DNA of 64,000 nucleotides from Planococcus glaciei. Lineage in GTDB: Bacteria; Bacillota; Bacilli; Bacillales_A; Planococcaceae. How positions within the stretch are numbered: the stretch's first letter is position 1; each line of letters opens with the position of its first letter. Of the stretch, positions 43,708-57,232 are shown in pieces. A program made the translations under genes and the position numbers. The notes beneath the pieces were generated by a model that saw only the letters and a list, made by a program, of their open reading frames with translations, was not told the origin of the DNA and made no database searches. The stretch spans positions 62,001-126,000 of the forward strand of contig NZ_FNDC01000009.1 of assembly GCF_900099655.1 (NCBI RefSeq). The letters are read 5' to 3'.

Positions 43708-44118
43708 TTAAACGTTTACTCCATCCGTCCCAGGCGGCTGAAAGTCAAAGTCTGCTTCAGACTCCGGCTCCGGCTGCTTGTGGGCGGATTCTTCTTTTCC
43801 TTTTCGTTTATCGAGAAAACGGATTTGATCGCCTACGACTTCCGTGACGTAAACGCGTGTTCCGTCTTCTTTGTCGTAATGCCGGGAGTGCAGCCTTCCC
43901 GTGACCGCTACCAGCGAGCCTTTTGTGCAATACTTGGACACATTATGGGCCGGCCTGCCCCACGTTGAACACAGCACAAAGTCTGTTTCTACATCTCCTT
44001 TCTGATTTTTGTAGTTCCGGGATACCGCAACGATGAATGAAGTATGTATGCGGCCTTCATTCATTACACGCATGGCTGGATCTTTCGTTAATCGTCCTAC
44101 AATTCCGACCTGGTTCAT
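43708..44118 (-). CDS. ssbB: Single-stranded DNA-binding protein (SsbB-like)
   Basis: 136 aa. OB-fold with NQVGIVGRLTKDPAMR, FIVAVSRNYKNQKGDVETDFV and VTGRLHSRHYDKEDGTRVYVTEVV. Its position (ywqA - ssb - ywpF - fabZ) matches B. subtilis ssbB (ywpH). The C-terminus reads EADFDFQPPGTDGVNV: the acidic DFDF patch is internal, so the usual DDxPF tip that recruits partner proteins is missing, as in competence-type SsbB. A K-box-like site lies upstream. Ribosome-binding site AAAGGAGGTGAG. Confidence 0.9.
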   Translation of the reverse strand: MNQVGIVGRLTKDPAMRVMNEGRIHTSFIVAVSRNYKNQKGDVETDFVLCSTWGRPAHNVSKYCTKGSLVAVTGRLHSRHYDKEDGTRVYVTEVVGDQIRFLDKRKGKEESAHKQPEPESEADFDFQPPGTDGVNV

Positions 44119-44144
44119 CTACTCACCTCCTTTGGAATACCAAC

Positions 44145-44224
44145 AGCATACTAAGTAAAGTGAATATTGCGCAAAATGCCAAAAATTATTTTTGCCCCTT
44201 TTCGGCTCTTGAAATTTAATTTTT
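44145..44224 (-). promoter_or_regulatory. ComK-type K-box and weak promoter upstream of ssbB
   Basis: Two AT-boxes: AAAA-N5-TTTT at 44181-44193 (8/8) and AAAT-N5-TTTT at 44212-44224 (7/8), separated by 18 bp, one of the spacings ComK accepts. Seven bases downstream, on the minus strand, lies a weak promoter TTGCGC (44169-44174), 18 nt, TATGCT (44145-44150). This layout matches ComK-activated promoters, and B. subtilis ssbB is a ComK target. Confidence 0.5.
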
Positions 44225-44399
44225 GATGGGCCGGCAATTTTTTTTATGCTGTTTATTTATCATATTCAATGGATTTTCCGCCTTTTTCCGGCTCTTGCTG
44301 AATATGGATTTTCGTATAATTGCTGATTATTTTTTGCAGATAAGCCCAAAAATAATGGCTGTGATATACTGAAAAAAAGTGATGTTTGGAGGGACTTTC

Positions 44400-44840
44400 G
44401 TGAAGACATTTAAAATGCTGTCATTTGGAGTTGTAGACGATCAAGAAGTGATTAATTATCCGATGAAAGACGGCATCATCATCAACCAGGAAAATAGCCA
44501 CCGTTCCTGGGTGCTTGAGATGCTGATGGATCTCGACTATCAGGAAACTTTCCTAAAAATGATGAACCATGGGGACATCTATGATGTGAAAGTGGTCATT
44601 TCCTATCCGGAGAACGAACCTGCTCCTTTTGAAGTGGCCATCTACGGCGTCAAAGTAATTGGCGACCAGATTTCCGTGTTGATGAAAGGAACTTTAAAAC
44701 GGGCTCGCCGCGAATATGCGGAAACTTTATTGTCCGAACTGCTGGAAGATGGACTAGAAGGCGATCAGCTGCTGGAACGCTTTGAAAAGGATATGCGGAC
44801 AAGGCCGGCGCTACGGAAAGATGAAGCAAAATCATCATAA
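44400..44840 (+). CDS. ywpF: YwpF-like protein
   Basis: 146 aa, soluble. Begins VKTFKMLSFGVVDDQEVINY, with IIINQENSHRSWVLEMLMD downstream, resembling B. subtilis YwpF; the function is unknown. GTG 44400 was chosen because TTTGGAGG lies 7 nt upstream; an upstream in-frame ATG overlaps that site. Convergent with fabZ, with a shared terminator. Confidence 0.78.
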   Translation: MKTFKMLSFGVVDDQEVINYPMKDGIIINQENSHRSWVLEMLMDLDYQETFLKMMNHGDIYDVKVVISYPENEPAPFEVAIYGVKVIGDQISVLMKGTLKRARREYAETLLSELLEDGLEGDQLLERFEKDMRTRPALRKDEAKSS

Positions 44841-44886
44841 AAAGAGTCCGGCTGGAGTGAAATTACTCCAGCCGGACTCTTTTTAC
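44841..44886. terminator. Bidirectional terminator between ywpF and fabZ
   Basis: AAAGAGTCCGGCTGGAGT/ACTCCAGCCGGACTCTTT, an 18-bp perfect stem with T-runs on both sides. Confidence 0.92.
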
Positions 44887-44895
44887 GTACAATTT

Positions 44896-45339
44896 TTATT
44901 TCTGTTCTCCAGCAACAGGGCCTAAAGCAAAAAGAATATCGCATTCGCAGACAAGTTCGCCGTCTACCGTTGCAATGGCATGCCCTTTGCCCATCGAGCC
45001 GCGCAGTCTCGTCAATTCCACTTCGAGCCGCAGCTGGTCGCCCGGAACCACTTGGCGTTTGAAACGGCAATTGTCGATGCCGGTGAAAAATGCCAGACGG
45101 CCTTTGTTGGCTTCCATCTGCAAAACGGCTGCCGCTCCAACCTGCGCCAGTGCTTCAACAATCAAGACACCCGGCATAACCGGGTAGCCCGGAAAATGGC
45201 CATTGAAAAAGTCTTCATTTGCTGTTACATTTTTTAATCCTACCGCTTTTTTGCCTGCTTCCATCTCCAAAATCCGGTCAACCATCAAAAATGGATAACG
45301 GTGTGGCAAAATTGCTTGAATTTGTTCAACTGTCAACAT
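44896..45339 (-). CDS. fabZ: 3-hydroxyacyl-ACP dehydratase FabZ
   Basis: 147 aa, hotdog fold. It contains [13 protein letters not shown], the catalytic His in [23 protein letters not shown] and the paired Glu in the same helix. It dehydrates 3-hydroxyacyl-ACP in type II fatty-acid synthesis. It follows epuA by ~30 bp on the same strand and may share its transcript. Full length for the family. Confidence 0.95.
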   Translation of the reverse strand: MLTVEQIQAILPHRYPFLMVDRILEMEAGKKAVGLKNVTANEDFFNGHFPGYPVMPGVLIVEALAQVGAAAVLQMEANKGRLAFFTGIDNCRFKRQVVPGDQLRLEVELTRLRGSMGKGHAIATVDGELVCECDILFALGPVAGEQK

Positions 45340-45373
45340 CGTATCAGCCCCTCGTTAAAAATAAAGATTTGAG

Positions 45374-45640
45374 CTATTTCTTTCCGCTCATAATATCCAA
45401 AATGTGCTGCCAGGTTTCCCATTTCAGCGCATCAGCCGGTTCGCCGTCTCCAATGACGCCATATCCAACCATTACTCCTAAAACCATTGCCAAGGCAATA
45501 AGCGCAAACACAATAAGAATCCGAAGCCAAATGGGAAACAGGCGAATCTGTACCCAGCCGTCTTTTTTCGGTTCCGCTTTCTTAACAGACTCTTTTTTTG
45601 CCTGCTGCCGAACACTCAATTTCTTTTTTGTATCAACCAT
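45374..45640 (-). CDS. EpuA-like small membrane protein
   Basis: 88 aa: a basic N-terminal ~30 residues (KKKLSVRQQAKKESVKKAEPK), one membrane helix (IWLRILIVFALIALAMVLGVMVGYGVI) and a short outer tail. This matches the EpuA / 'DNA-directed RNA polymerase subunit beta' annotation family, which is a membrane protein and not an RNA polymerase subunit. ATG 45640 was chosen over the TTG at 45652, which abuts the AAAGG site. A 215-nt untranslated leader with possible structure precedes it. Confidence 0.8.
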   Translation of the reverse strand: MVDTKKKLSVRQQAKKESVKKAEPKKDGWVQIRLFPIWLRILIVFALIALAMVLGVMVGYGVIGDGEPADALKWETWQHILDIMSGKK

Positions 45641-45654
45641 TCGTTCAGTCAACC

Positions 45655-45885
45655 TTTCCGTTTATCCCGCTTTAACGGTCCTCATGTCTCCCACTTCTTT
45701 AAGCGGAAGAGCAACTGACCGCTGGAGCACGATTAGTTCAACCTGCACTTAGTGGGGATGAAAAACTCTCATTGGGCCAAGTTTCTCTTTATGCACGATG
45801 CCCCTTGAAGCGTGCACCCTCCTAGAAAATTTAATCACTGTATTGAGTGTACCTATATCAGCATTAAATGTCATTATACTAAATA
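45655..45885 (-). ncRNA. Candidate structured leader or small RNA between mbl and the epuA-like gene
   Basis: On the minus strand a TATAAT box (near 45875-45880) precedes about 200 nt that code for nothing convincing but contain several stems: GCACG/CGTGC in the segment GTGCACGCTTCAAGG...CATCGTGC, and AGCGG/CCGCT followed by CCGCTT/AAGCGG close to the epuA-like start. A perfect AGGAGG lies near 45827 with no long frame behind it. I could not match it to a known riboswitch class. Confidence 0.35.
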
Positions 45886-45921
45886 ATTTTCTTCATGCCT
45901 CTTGCCTGCTGTATTGCCGGT

Positions 45922-46977
45922 TTAATCTGTTGTGATTTTTTTCGATGTGCCGAATGACAAGTGGAAGCTCTTGAAAAATCCCCTCTTATAAGCAGAAAGG
46001 CGGTCCATATTGTCCAAAAGAATGCCGGTGCCGACCGCAACCGTATTCAACGGGTCCTCTGCAATGGCCACAGGAACTTCCAATTGGTCAGCCAGAAGCT
46101 GATCCATGCCATGAAGCATTGCACCACCGCCTGCCAGGACAATGCCGCGGTCAATAATATCTGCCGACAGTTCAGGCGGCGTACTTTCCAAAACGTTTTT
46201 AGCAGCCTGTACAATCATTTGGACCGGTTCTTTCAATGCCTTTTCAACTTCATTTGAATGGATGGAGATGACGCGCGGAAACCCTGTTGCCATGTCCCGC
46301 CCACGCACTTCCATTACTTCGTTGCGGCTATCGGCTAAAACAGAGCCAACCTGGATTTTAATGTTCTCCGCTGTGATTTCGCCGATTAACAATTTATAGT
46401 GATGCTTGACGTATTGCATGATTTCCCGGTCAAAGACATCTCCTGCAACTTTGATGGATTGGCTTGCCACGATGTCTCCTAGTGACAAAACCGCAATATC
46501 TGACGTTCCGCCGCCGATATCAATGACCATATTGCCGATTGGCTGGTAAATATCCATACCAGCTCCGATTGCCGCGACTTTTGGCTCTACTTCCAAAAAG
46601 ACTTTTTTTGCCCCTGATTTTTCAGCTGCTTCACGGATGGCTTCCTGATCCACGCTTGTGATGTTTGACGGGTAGCAAATCAATATACGCGGCTTTGTCA
46701 TAAAGCCTTTTACTTTAAGACGCTCTAAAAAATATTTAAGCATAATTTCCGTAACATCAAAATCGGCTATGACCCCGTTCTTCAGCGGCCTAACGACTTC
46801 GATATGGTCTGGAGTCCGGCCCATCATCTTCCGGGCATCCTCTCCCACCGCTACAACAGCATTGGCTTTGCGATCAATTGCTACTACAGAAGGTTCGTTC
46901 AAAACGATTCCTTGCCCTTTTATATGGATAAGGACATTTGCTGTCCCGAGATCTATCCCAATATCTTTTGAAAACAT
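45922..46977 (-). CDS. mbl: MreB-like rod-shape protein Mbl
   Basis: 351 aa, actin-like ATPase. Phosphate-1 loop GIDLGTANVLIHIKG, phosphate-2 MVIDIGGGTSDIAVLS, and the adenosine motif GIVLAGGGAMLHGMDQLLAD. Chromosomal position (fabZ - mbl - murA side) fits Mbl, which guides lateral wall synthesis. Slightly longer than B. subtilis Mbl (333 aa) at the C-terminus. Flagellar flhOP genes that follow mbl in B. subtilis are absent here. Confidence 0.93.
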   Translation of the reverse strand: MFSKDIGIDLGTANVLIHIKGQGIVLNEPSVVAIDRKANAVVAVGEDARKMMGRTPDHIEVVRPLKNGVIADFDVTEIMLKYFLERLKVKGFMTKPRILICYPSNITSVDQEAIREAAEKSGAKKVFLEVEPKVAAIGAGMDIYQPIGNMVIDIGGGTSDIAVLSLGDIVASQSIKVAGDVFDREIMQYVKHHYKLLIGEITAENIKIQVGSVLADSRNEVMEVRGRDMATGFPRVISIHSNEVEKALKEPVQMIVQAAKNVLESTPPELSADIIDRGIVLAGGGAMLHGMDQLLADQLEVPVAIAEDPLNTVAVGTGILLDNMDRLSAYKRGFFKSFHLSFGTSKKITTD

Positions 46978-47164
46978 CTATTTGCTTCCCTCCACTTTGT
47001 ATCCACTATCTATTAGATCTTGAAAAAAAGCTTTCTTAATTGAATATTTTAACATAGCAACTACAGAAAAAGAATTTTCCACCTGGAAAGTTTGAAACTC
47101 TTCCCCACAAATCCCCTGCTTCTTCCTCTTATGGTGAATCCTTAGCTAATCCGGGTAACTCAAA

Positions 47165-47195
47165 AAGTCTGCCAGCCTTAGGCTGACAGACTTGG
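47165..47195 (-). terminator. Terminator of murA
   Basis: AAGTCTGCCAGCC, loop TTA, GGCTGACAGACTT, then TTTTTGAG on the minus strand. Confidence 0.85.
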
Positions 47196-47206
47196 AATAA
47201 ACAGTA

Positions 47207-48505
47207 TTAGACCAATTGTTCTTGTTTAGCTTCCGTTTCGGTGTTGCTCACTCGCTCGATATCTGCACCTAAAGCGGCTAATTTCTTATGGAAATTAACA
47301 TACCCGCGATCCAAATGATACAACTTGTTGACACGTGTTACGCCTTCAGCCACTAAACCAGCCAAAATCAACGCTGCAGCTGCTCTAAGGTCGGTTGCTG
47401 CCACTTCTGCGCCCTGAAGCTTAGAAGGGCCTTCCATGATCACTGAGCGTCCTTCAATTTTAACGGACGCATTCATGCGGCGGAATTCTTCAACATGCAT
47501 AAAACGATTTTCAAACACGGTTTCTGTCAAAATCCCATTCCCTTTTGCCATCAGCATCAACGTCATCATCTGAGACTGCATATCGGTCGGGAATCCTGGA
47601 TGCGGCATTGTCTTAATATCGATTGAGCGAAGCGGACGTGTCGCACGGATGCGAAGGCCTTCTTCTGTCTCTTGGATATCGACGCCCATTTCACCCATTT
47701 TGGAAATCAAAGCTGACATATGTTCAGGAACTGCGTTTTCAATAATGACATCGCCTTCTGTTATAGCTGCCGCTACCATAAATGTCCCGGCTTCTACACG
47801 GTCTGGGATGATGTAATGTTCTGCACCATTCAATTCTTTGACGCCTTCAATGCGCAAAGTATCTGTCCCAGCGCCAATGACACGGCCGCCCATTTCGTTG
47901 ATGTAATTTGCCAAGTCAACGATTTCCGGTTCTTTTGCTGCGTTCTCGATAACTGTTACGCCATCAGCAAGCGCTGCTGCTGTCATAATGTTTTCCGTTG
48001 CTCCGACGCTTGGGAAATCCAAATAGATTTTTGCGCCGCGCAGACGGCCATTAACAGCCGCTTCTACAAAACCATTGCCGAATGTGATTTGAGCACCCAT
48101 TGCTTCAAAACCTTTTAAATGCAATTCAATCGGACGCGAGCCAATCGCACATCCGCCTGGCAAAGCAACACGAGCGAATCCATTACGTGCAAGCAACGGC
48201 CCCATTACCAAAATCGATGCGCGCATTTTTCTGACGTATTCAAACTGCGCTTCGCTTGATAATGTCTGTGATGAATCAATCACCATTTCATTTTTTTCCG
48301 GGAAGTATTCAACCGTAGCATTTAAACTTTTAAGTACTTCTTGAATCGTATACACATCCGCCAAGTTCGGTACTTCTTTGATAATGCTTTTTCCGTTTGA
48401 TGCTAGAAGTGATCCGGCAAGAACGGGTAATACCGCATTCTTAGCCCCTTCTACACGAACTTTCCCTTTTAATTTTTGGCCGCCTCTTACAATAATCTGA
48501 TCCAC
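47207..48505 (-). CDS. murA: UDP-N-acetylglucosamine 1-carboxyvinyltransferase MurA
   Basis: 432 aa, EPSP-synthase-like double fold. The PEP-binding catalytic Cys (about residue 119) is in [19 protein letters not shown]. The N-terminal [20 protein letters not shown] holds the conserved Lys-Asn. It catalyses the first committed step of peptidoglycan synthesis and is the fosfomycin target. GTG 48505 has GGAGGG 7 nt upstream; the ATG at 48520 is part of that ribosome-binding site. Own terminator. Confidence 0.94.
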   Translation of the reverse strand: MDQIIVRGGQKLKGKVRVEGAKNAVLPVLAGSLLASNGKSIIKEVPNLADVYTIQEVLKSLNATVEYFPEKNEMVIDSSQTLSSEAQFEYVRKMRASILVMGPLLARNGFARVALPGGCAIGSRPIELHLKGFEAMGAQITFGNGFVEAAVNGRLRGAKIYLDFPSVGATENIMTAAALADGVTVIENAAKEPEIVDLANYINEMGGRVIGAGTDTLRIEGVKELNGAEHYIIPDRVEAGTFMVAAAITEGDVIIENAVPEHMSALISKMGEMGVDIQETEEGLRIRATRPLRSIDIKTMPHPGFPTDMQSQMMTLMLMAKGNGILTETVFENRFMHVEEFRRMNASVKIEGRSVIMEGPSKLQGAEVAATDLRAAAALILAGLVAEGVTRVNKLYHLDRGYVNFHKKLAALGADIERVSNTETEAKQEQLV

Positions 48506-48942
48506 TGATATGCCCTCCATCTATTAAGTATTCATCTATATGTAAATGCAAAATTTAAAGTCCAATGTCATAAATTAGAAACAAAACCTTTTCTATAATA
48601 CCTGTTTTATATTAATATAACAAGTATTTATGGCATCATTTCTCACTTTAATTCTTTGTACTGCCATATCTTTCGAAAGAACTTCACATTTTATGTCCGT
48701 AGGTCCTATATTTTAAGTACAATAGACCCGCCTCGCTCTATGTATTATTATATATTACATTTGGATTACAAGCTTGTTTTTCCCTTTTTATTCGTGCGTA
48801 AACATGAATTTACCAATTTATTTCCCGGGAAATAAGAAAAAGGAATGTGCTTTATTTTCATATAATAGGTTCAAAGACTCGCTTGTTGCGAAAGCCATTT
48901 CCACAACTTACCTGCTTTTTACCATGCCTCAGCAGAACCAAA
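48506..48942. other. AT-rich intergenic region upstream of murA
   Basis: No gene or clear repeat. It presumably carries the murA promoter (minus), but I could not pick a convincing -35/-10 pair. The ywmAB and spoIID genes that flank murA in B. subtilis are missing. Confidence 0.5.
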
Positions 48943-49004
48943 ACAAAAAAATTTGCTCTTTTGCCATATCGGCGAATATCGCCTTCATGGCAAAGAAGCA
49001 AATC
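48943..49004 (-). terminator. Terminator of ywzB
   Basis: ATTTGCTCTTTTGCCAT (48951-48967) pairs with ATGGCAAAGAAGCAAAT (48987-49003), with an inner GGCGA/TCGCC stem and TTTTTTTG following on the minus strand. Confidence 0.85.
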
Positions 49005-49236
49005 AAAATAAATAAGGCAATTGTCTGGACCACGAAGAAATATTCAAGAAGAAAGTGGATACCGCTGTTCCAACGGCGATGCTTAGGAAAATGTATAATA
49101 TTTGGGCTTGCAGCACATGTTGTTTGCGAATCCATTTTTCGAACATCACGGCACGCAATGCATAAAATGCAACTCCGGTGAAGAAAATATGGCTGATTAT
49201 TGAGATTAACGCTGTTTGTCCGATCATTGCTTCCAT
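49003..49236 (-). CDS. ywzB: YwzB (DUF1146) small membrane protein
   Basis: 77 aa with two membrane helices: MIGQTALISIISHIFFTGVAFYAL and LYIFLSIAVGTAVSTFFLNI, with the connecting motif FEKWIRKQHVLQAQILYIFL typical of DUF1146. It sits directly behind the atp operon as in B. subtilis, separated by a terminator. Function unknown. Ribosome-binding site AAGGAGG, 7 nt before ATG. Confidence 0.88.
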   Translation of the reverse strand: MEAMIGQTALISIISHIFFTGVAFYALRAVMFEKWIRKQHVLQAQILYIFLSIAVGTAVSTFFLNISSWSRQLPYLF

Positions 49237-49261
49237 GCAAGTTCCTCCTTATTAATAAAGT

Positions 49262-49304
49262 AAAAAGAGCGGACAAAAGTCAACTGCCCTTCTGCCCGCT
49301 CTTT
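49262..49304 (-). terminator. Terminator at the end of the atp operon
   Basis: AAAGAGCGG/CCGCTCTTT stem; TTTTTAC follows on the minus strand. It lies beyond the palindromic repeats downstream of atpC. Confidence 0.8.
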
Positions 49305-49317
49305 AAGTTATATAGCT

Positions 49318-49557
49318 AATGTCCAGCTCCAGCGCCCAGATTCGACGGGCGCTTGCGCTTTTCTTTGTCCAGACTCCAACGGCCAACTCCTCGGCCTTAA
49401 GCTGCCCTTCCTGTGCGGCAAAACCGCCGCTTCGGAAGTTCAACAAAAACCTAATGCTCCTGCATCGCTGCGCTAGCTTCGTCGCAAAGATATGGACCAA
49501 ATCAATTTGGTCCATATCTTGCCTGCCGGAGCTGAACAGCCGTTTTCGCTTTTCTTA
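49318..49557. repeat. Palindromic dispersed repeats R1a and R1b downstream of atpC
   Basis: R1a (49320-49363): TGTCCAGCTCCAGCGCCC, 9 nt, GGGCGCTTGCGCTTTTC, with stem AGCGCCC/GGGCGCT. R1b (49365-49556) is closed by AACGGC/GCCGTT and ends in TTCGCTTTTC. It contains a 34-nt block also found at 30605-30638 and a perfect 16-bp hairpin AAGATATGGACCAAAT/ATTTGGTCCATATCTT (49487-49502, 49505-49520). Related copies lie between atpG and atpD and between upp and wecB. Confidence 0.82.
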
Positions 49558-51429
<1,872 letters not shown>

Positions 51430-51451
51430 CTAATATCTTGTTTCGCTTTTA

Positions 51452-51607
51452 TTGTCTAGCTTCAGCGCCTAGCTCCTCGGGATCTGAAATTGTCTTGCTT
51501 AAAACTTCATGCTCCTGCAGCACTACGTGCTTCGTCGCAAAGCTATGGTCCAAATTTCATTTGGCCATAGCTTGCCTGCCGGAGCTGTTCAGGCGCTTAC
51601 GCTTTTA
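51452..51607. repeat. Palindromic dispersed repeat R2 (atpG-atpD spacer)
   Basis: TTGTCTAGCTTCAGCGCCT at the left and AGGCGCTTACGCTTTT at the right, closed by stem AGCGCCT/AGGCGCT. Inside: AGCAC/GTGCT and the hairpin AAGCTATGGTCCAAAT/ATTTGGCCATAGCTT (51540-51555, 51559-51573), equivalent to the R1b hairpin with a compensatory A-T to C-G change and a one-base bulge. Confidence 0.85.
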
Positions 51608-51723
51608 TTGTCTAGCTTCAGCACCCAGCCCCTCGGGGTCTTAAAGTCAGACCGCTGCGGCGGCAACAGCCTCCTCGCGGTCCGCCTTAAGCCTGTCGGG
51701 GCTTAACGGGTGCTTACGCTTTT
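51608..51723. repeat. Palindromic dispersed repeat R3 (atpG-atpD spacer)
   Basis: TTGTCTAGCTTCAGCACCC at the left and GGGTGCTTACGCTTTTC at the right, closed by AGCACCC/GGGTGCT. Inner pairs GCCCCTCGGGG and GACCGC/GCGGTC. Immediately adjacent to R2 and to the end of atpG. Confidence 0.85.
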
Positions 51724-52593
<870 letters not shown>

Positions 52594-52626
52594 TTATTAT
52601 TTTTTCTTCTATTTCGAACGAAGTTC

Positions 52627-54156
<1,530 letters not shown>

Positions 54157-54163
54157 TCATAAA

Positions 54164-54694
54164 TTAACCGATCAGTTGACGCTGCAAACGCTCCAATTTG
54201 GAAGAAATGCTGCTGTCATAAATACGGTTTCCGATTTGAAGACGCAATCCGCCGATTAAGGAAGGATCGATGATGTTTTCAATTCGCAAAGATTGTTTGC
54301 CGATTTTCTTGGCAAATGTTGAAGAAATGGATGCACGCTCTTCTTCAGTCAATGGACTTACCGAATACACTTTTGCATCTTCAATTCCTTTGGCTTCATT
54401 GGTCAAGGAAATATATTGGTCTACTACATCTTCCACTTCTTCCAAGCGTCTGCGTTCTGCCAGCAACTGCAATGTGTTGACGACATACTCATTTCCTTGG
54501 GCAAAAAGTGCTGAAATAGCATTTTTTCTTTTTTCTGCAGATAATTTAGGCGAACCCAGAAGGTTCAGCAAAACCGGGTTATCCACAAACACTTTTTTTA
54601 CTTCACGCAAATCCGCTTCCACTTCTTCTGAAGCATCATGCTTGTTTGCAATCTGGAACAAAGCTAGTGCATAACGTTCTGAAGCTTGGCTCAT
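54164..54694 (-). CDS. atpH: ATP synthase delta subunit
   Basis: 176 aa. N-terminal RYALALFQIANKHDASEEVEADL, C-terminal IENIIDPSLIGGLRLQIGNRIYDSSISSKLERLQRQL, the OSCP/delta signature. It links F1 to the peripheral stalk. The start overlaps the atpF stop by 4 nt. Confidence 0.95.
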   Translation of the reverse strand: MSQASERYALALFQIANKHDASEEVEADLREVKKVFVDNPVLLNLLGSPKLSAEKRKNAISALFAQGNEYVVNTLQLLAERRRLEEVEDVVDQYISLTNEAKGIEDAKVYSVSPLTEEERASISSTFAKKIGKQSLRIENIIDPSLIGGLRLQIGNRIYDSSISSKLERLQRQLIG

Positions 54695-55212
54695 TGTATG
54701 TCGCCTGCCTTCGCAATCGTTTCGTTAATCAACTGACGGTTGTCTTCTTCGCTGATTTCTTTGTTCAGTACTTTAGATGCTGCAAGCATAGACAATGCGA
54801 CAACTTCTTCGCGTACTGCTGCTACAGCTTTTTCCCGCTCGTTCGCGATTTCCTGGACTGCCGAATCTTTCATGCGGCTAGCTTCAGTACGCGCTGTCGC
54901 GATAATATCCTGACGCGAAACTTCGCCTTGTTTTTTGGCAGTTTCTACGATTTCCTGCGCTTGAGTACGCGCTTCTTTCAATAAGCTGCGCTGTTCTTCA
55001 AGCAATTTCTGCGATTCCTGACGGCTGTTTTCAGCTGTTTCGATTTCGCTAGCGATCAAGTCTTCACGCTGTTGCATTACGCCCATCAAAGGACCCCATG
55101 CGAATTTTTTCAATAGCAACATCAATAAGATGAAAATAACGAGTGTTGCTAAGATATCTCCGGTGTTTAAAAATTCCCCGGTTGCACCGAGTACGAGGTG
55201 ATCAAAAAACAC
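54691..55212 (-). CDS. atpF: ATP synthase subunit b
   Basis: 173 aa. One N-terminal membrane helix (ILATLVIFILLMLLLKKFAWGPL) and a long charged coiled coil, the peripheral stalk. GTG start 55212 with AAGGGAG upstream. The 164-bp gap to atpE is longer than usual and holds a stem AATGGCG/CGCCATT. Confidence 0.94.
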   Translation of the reverse strand: MFFDHLVLGATGEFLNTGDILATLVIFILLMLLLKKFAWGPLMGVMQQREDLIASEIETAENSRQESQKLLEEQRSLLKEARTQAQEIVETAKKQGEVSRQDIIATARTEASRMKDSAVQEIANEREKAVAAVREEVVALSMLAASKVLNKEISEEDNRQLINETIAKAGDIQ

Positions 55213-55376
55213 GATTGTTTCACTCCCTTCAAGAGCCTAAAATTCAGTTTCTTCTATAGTAAGATCTTTTTATGCAAAAGAATGGTTTTCCAAAATCAAA
55301 GGGTCATACAAACATAAATGGCGAAAATTATGCCGAAGCATTCCCGCCATTCTGTTTAATGTATGAGAAGTACAGA

Positions 55377-55616
<240 letters not shown>

Positions 55617-55659
55617 TCAGGATAATTGTTTTTTTTTGCTCAAGACGAGCAATTTATAC

Positions 55660-56394
<735 letters not shown>

Positions 56395-56397
56395 TTA

Positions 56398-56769
56398 TTA
56401 ATGGTGTTTCACATGATAAACAATCCGTTCTGCCAACAACAGAACATACGGGATCATCAATCCAATTACCGTACTGACCAAGTGAATGTACTCAGCGAAA
56501 AGAATGGCTATCGCCACTGCTGCAACACCTGATGCAAACCGTAATGCCGTTCCTAGAGAACGAACCTTCGAGCCTTCTGCCACCGCCCGGTCAAATCCTT
56601 CCATCCGCCGAACCAGAATCCACATATTGTAAATGCCGAACAGGGAACCGATAATCAGACCTGCGAAAACTTCTTGATAAGAGGTAAACCCCCAACCAAT
56701 AACGAATGCCGCCAGGATGAAGTACATCATCTTTTTAAGTCTTGTATAAATTTCCCTAAGTCCATCCAT
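56398..56769 (-). CDS. atpI: ATP synthase subunit I
   Basis: 123 aa, four membrane helices (MMYFILAAFVIGWGFTSYQ, VFAGLIIGSLFGIYNMWIL and two more). AtpI helps c-ring assembly and Mg2+ supply in other Bacillales. Positioned between the AtpZ-like gene and atpB as expected. Confidence 0.85.
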   Translation of the reverse strand: MDGLREIYTRLKKMMYFILAAFVIGWGFTSYQEVFAGLIIGSLFGIYNMWILVRRMEGFDRAVAEGSKVRSLGTALRFASGVAAVAIAILFAEYIHLVSTVIGLMIPYVLLLAERIVYHVKHH

Positions 56770-56772
56770 TTT

Positions 56773-56994
56773 TTACGGGTCTCCTGAATCGAATTTTCGA
56801 ATAGTTTGAAGCATCGCCCATATACCGATGGCTAATCCTGCAAATAGGCCGATGATCAAGAAGAGCGGCGCGGTTCCGAATCGTTCATCGAGCCACATAC
56901 CTGTGAAAAGACCGATGAGCACGGACCCGACAAGTTGCGAGAGGATGGAACTGTAAAGAACCATCGCTTGTAAGGGACTTTTTGTTGGGCGCAT
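56773..56994 (-). CDS. AtpZ/AtpI-family small membrane protein
   Basis: 73 aa with two membrane helices (MVLYSSILSQLVGSVLIGLFTGMWLDERF, PLFLIIGLFAGLAIGIWAML), the AtpZ pattern with the WLDERFGT loop. It is the first gene of the atp operon. ATG 56994 has GAGGGG 6 nt upstream; the ATG at 57027 has a poorer site. Confidence 0.85.
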   Translation of the reverse strand: MRPTKSPLQAMVLYSSILSQLVGSVLIGLFTGMWLDERFGTAPLFLIIGLFAGLAIGIWAMLQTIRKFDSGDP

Positions 56995-57111
56995 GATAAA
57001 CCCCTCGAGTTTCGTTTGATTTGACATTTAACCCTTGAAAAGAGCAGTCGCATCAGGCTTTCAGAACAACATCTTCTATGTATGAAAACCTTCTCATGCA
57101 TACCCTTTGTA

Positions 57112-57140
57112 AGCATACAATAGGGGTAAAATCATGTCAA
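57112..57140 (-). promoter_or_regulatory. Sigma-A promoter of the atp operon
   Basis: On the minus strand TTGACA (57135-57140), 17 nt, TATGCT (57112-57117). The predicted leader of about 110 nt contains a GTATG/CATAC stem. It is the best consensus promoter I found in the window. Confidence 0.85.
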
Positions 57141-57232
57141 TTCCTAGAAGTGAAATTGTTCACAAGCGATTTTCCATCTGTCATATTGTTGACAAATTTT
57201 CAAACAAACTTCTCTTTGGCCCGATTCCTTCT

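Noticed and set aside
43540-44060. ssb as replicative ssbA
   Set aside because: Gene order matches ssbB/ywpH and not rpsF-ssbA-rpsR, and the acidic DDxPF tip is missing.
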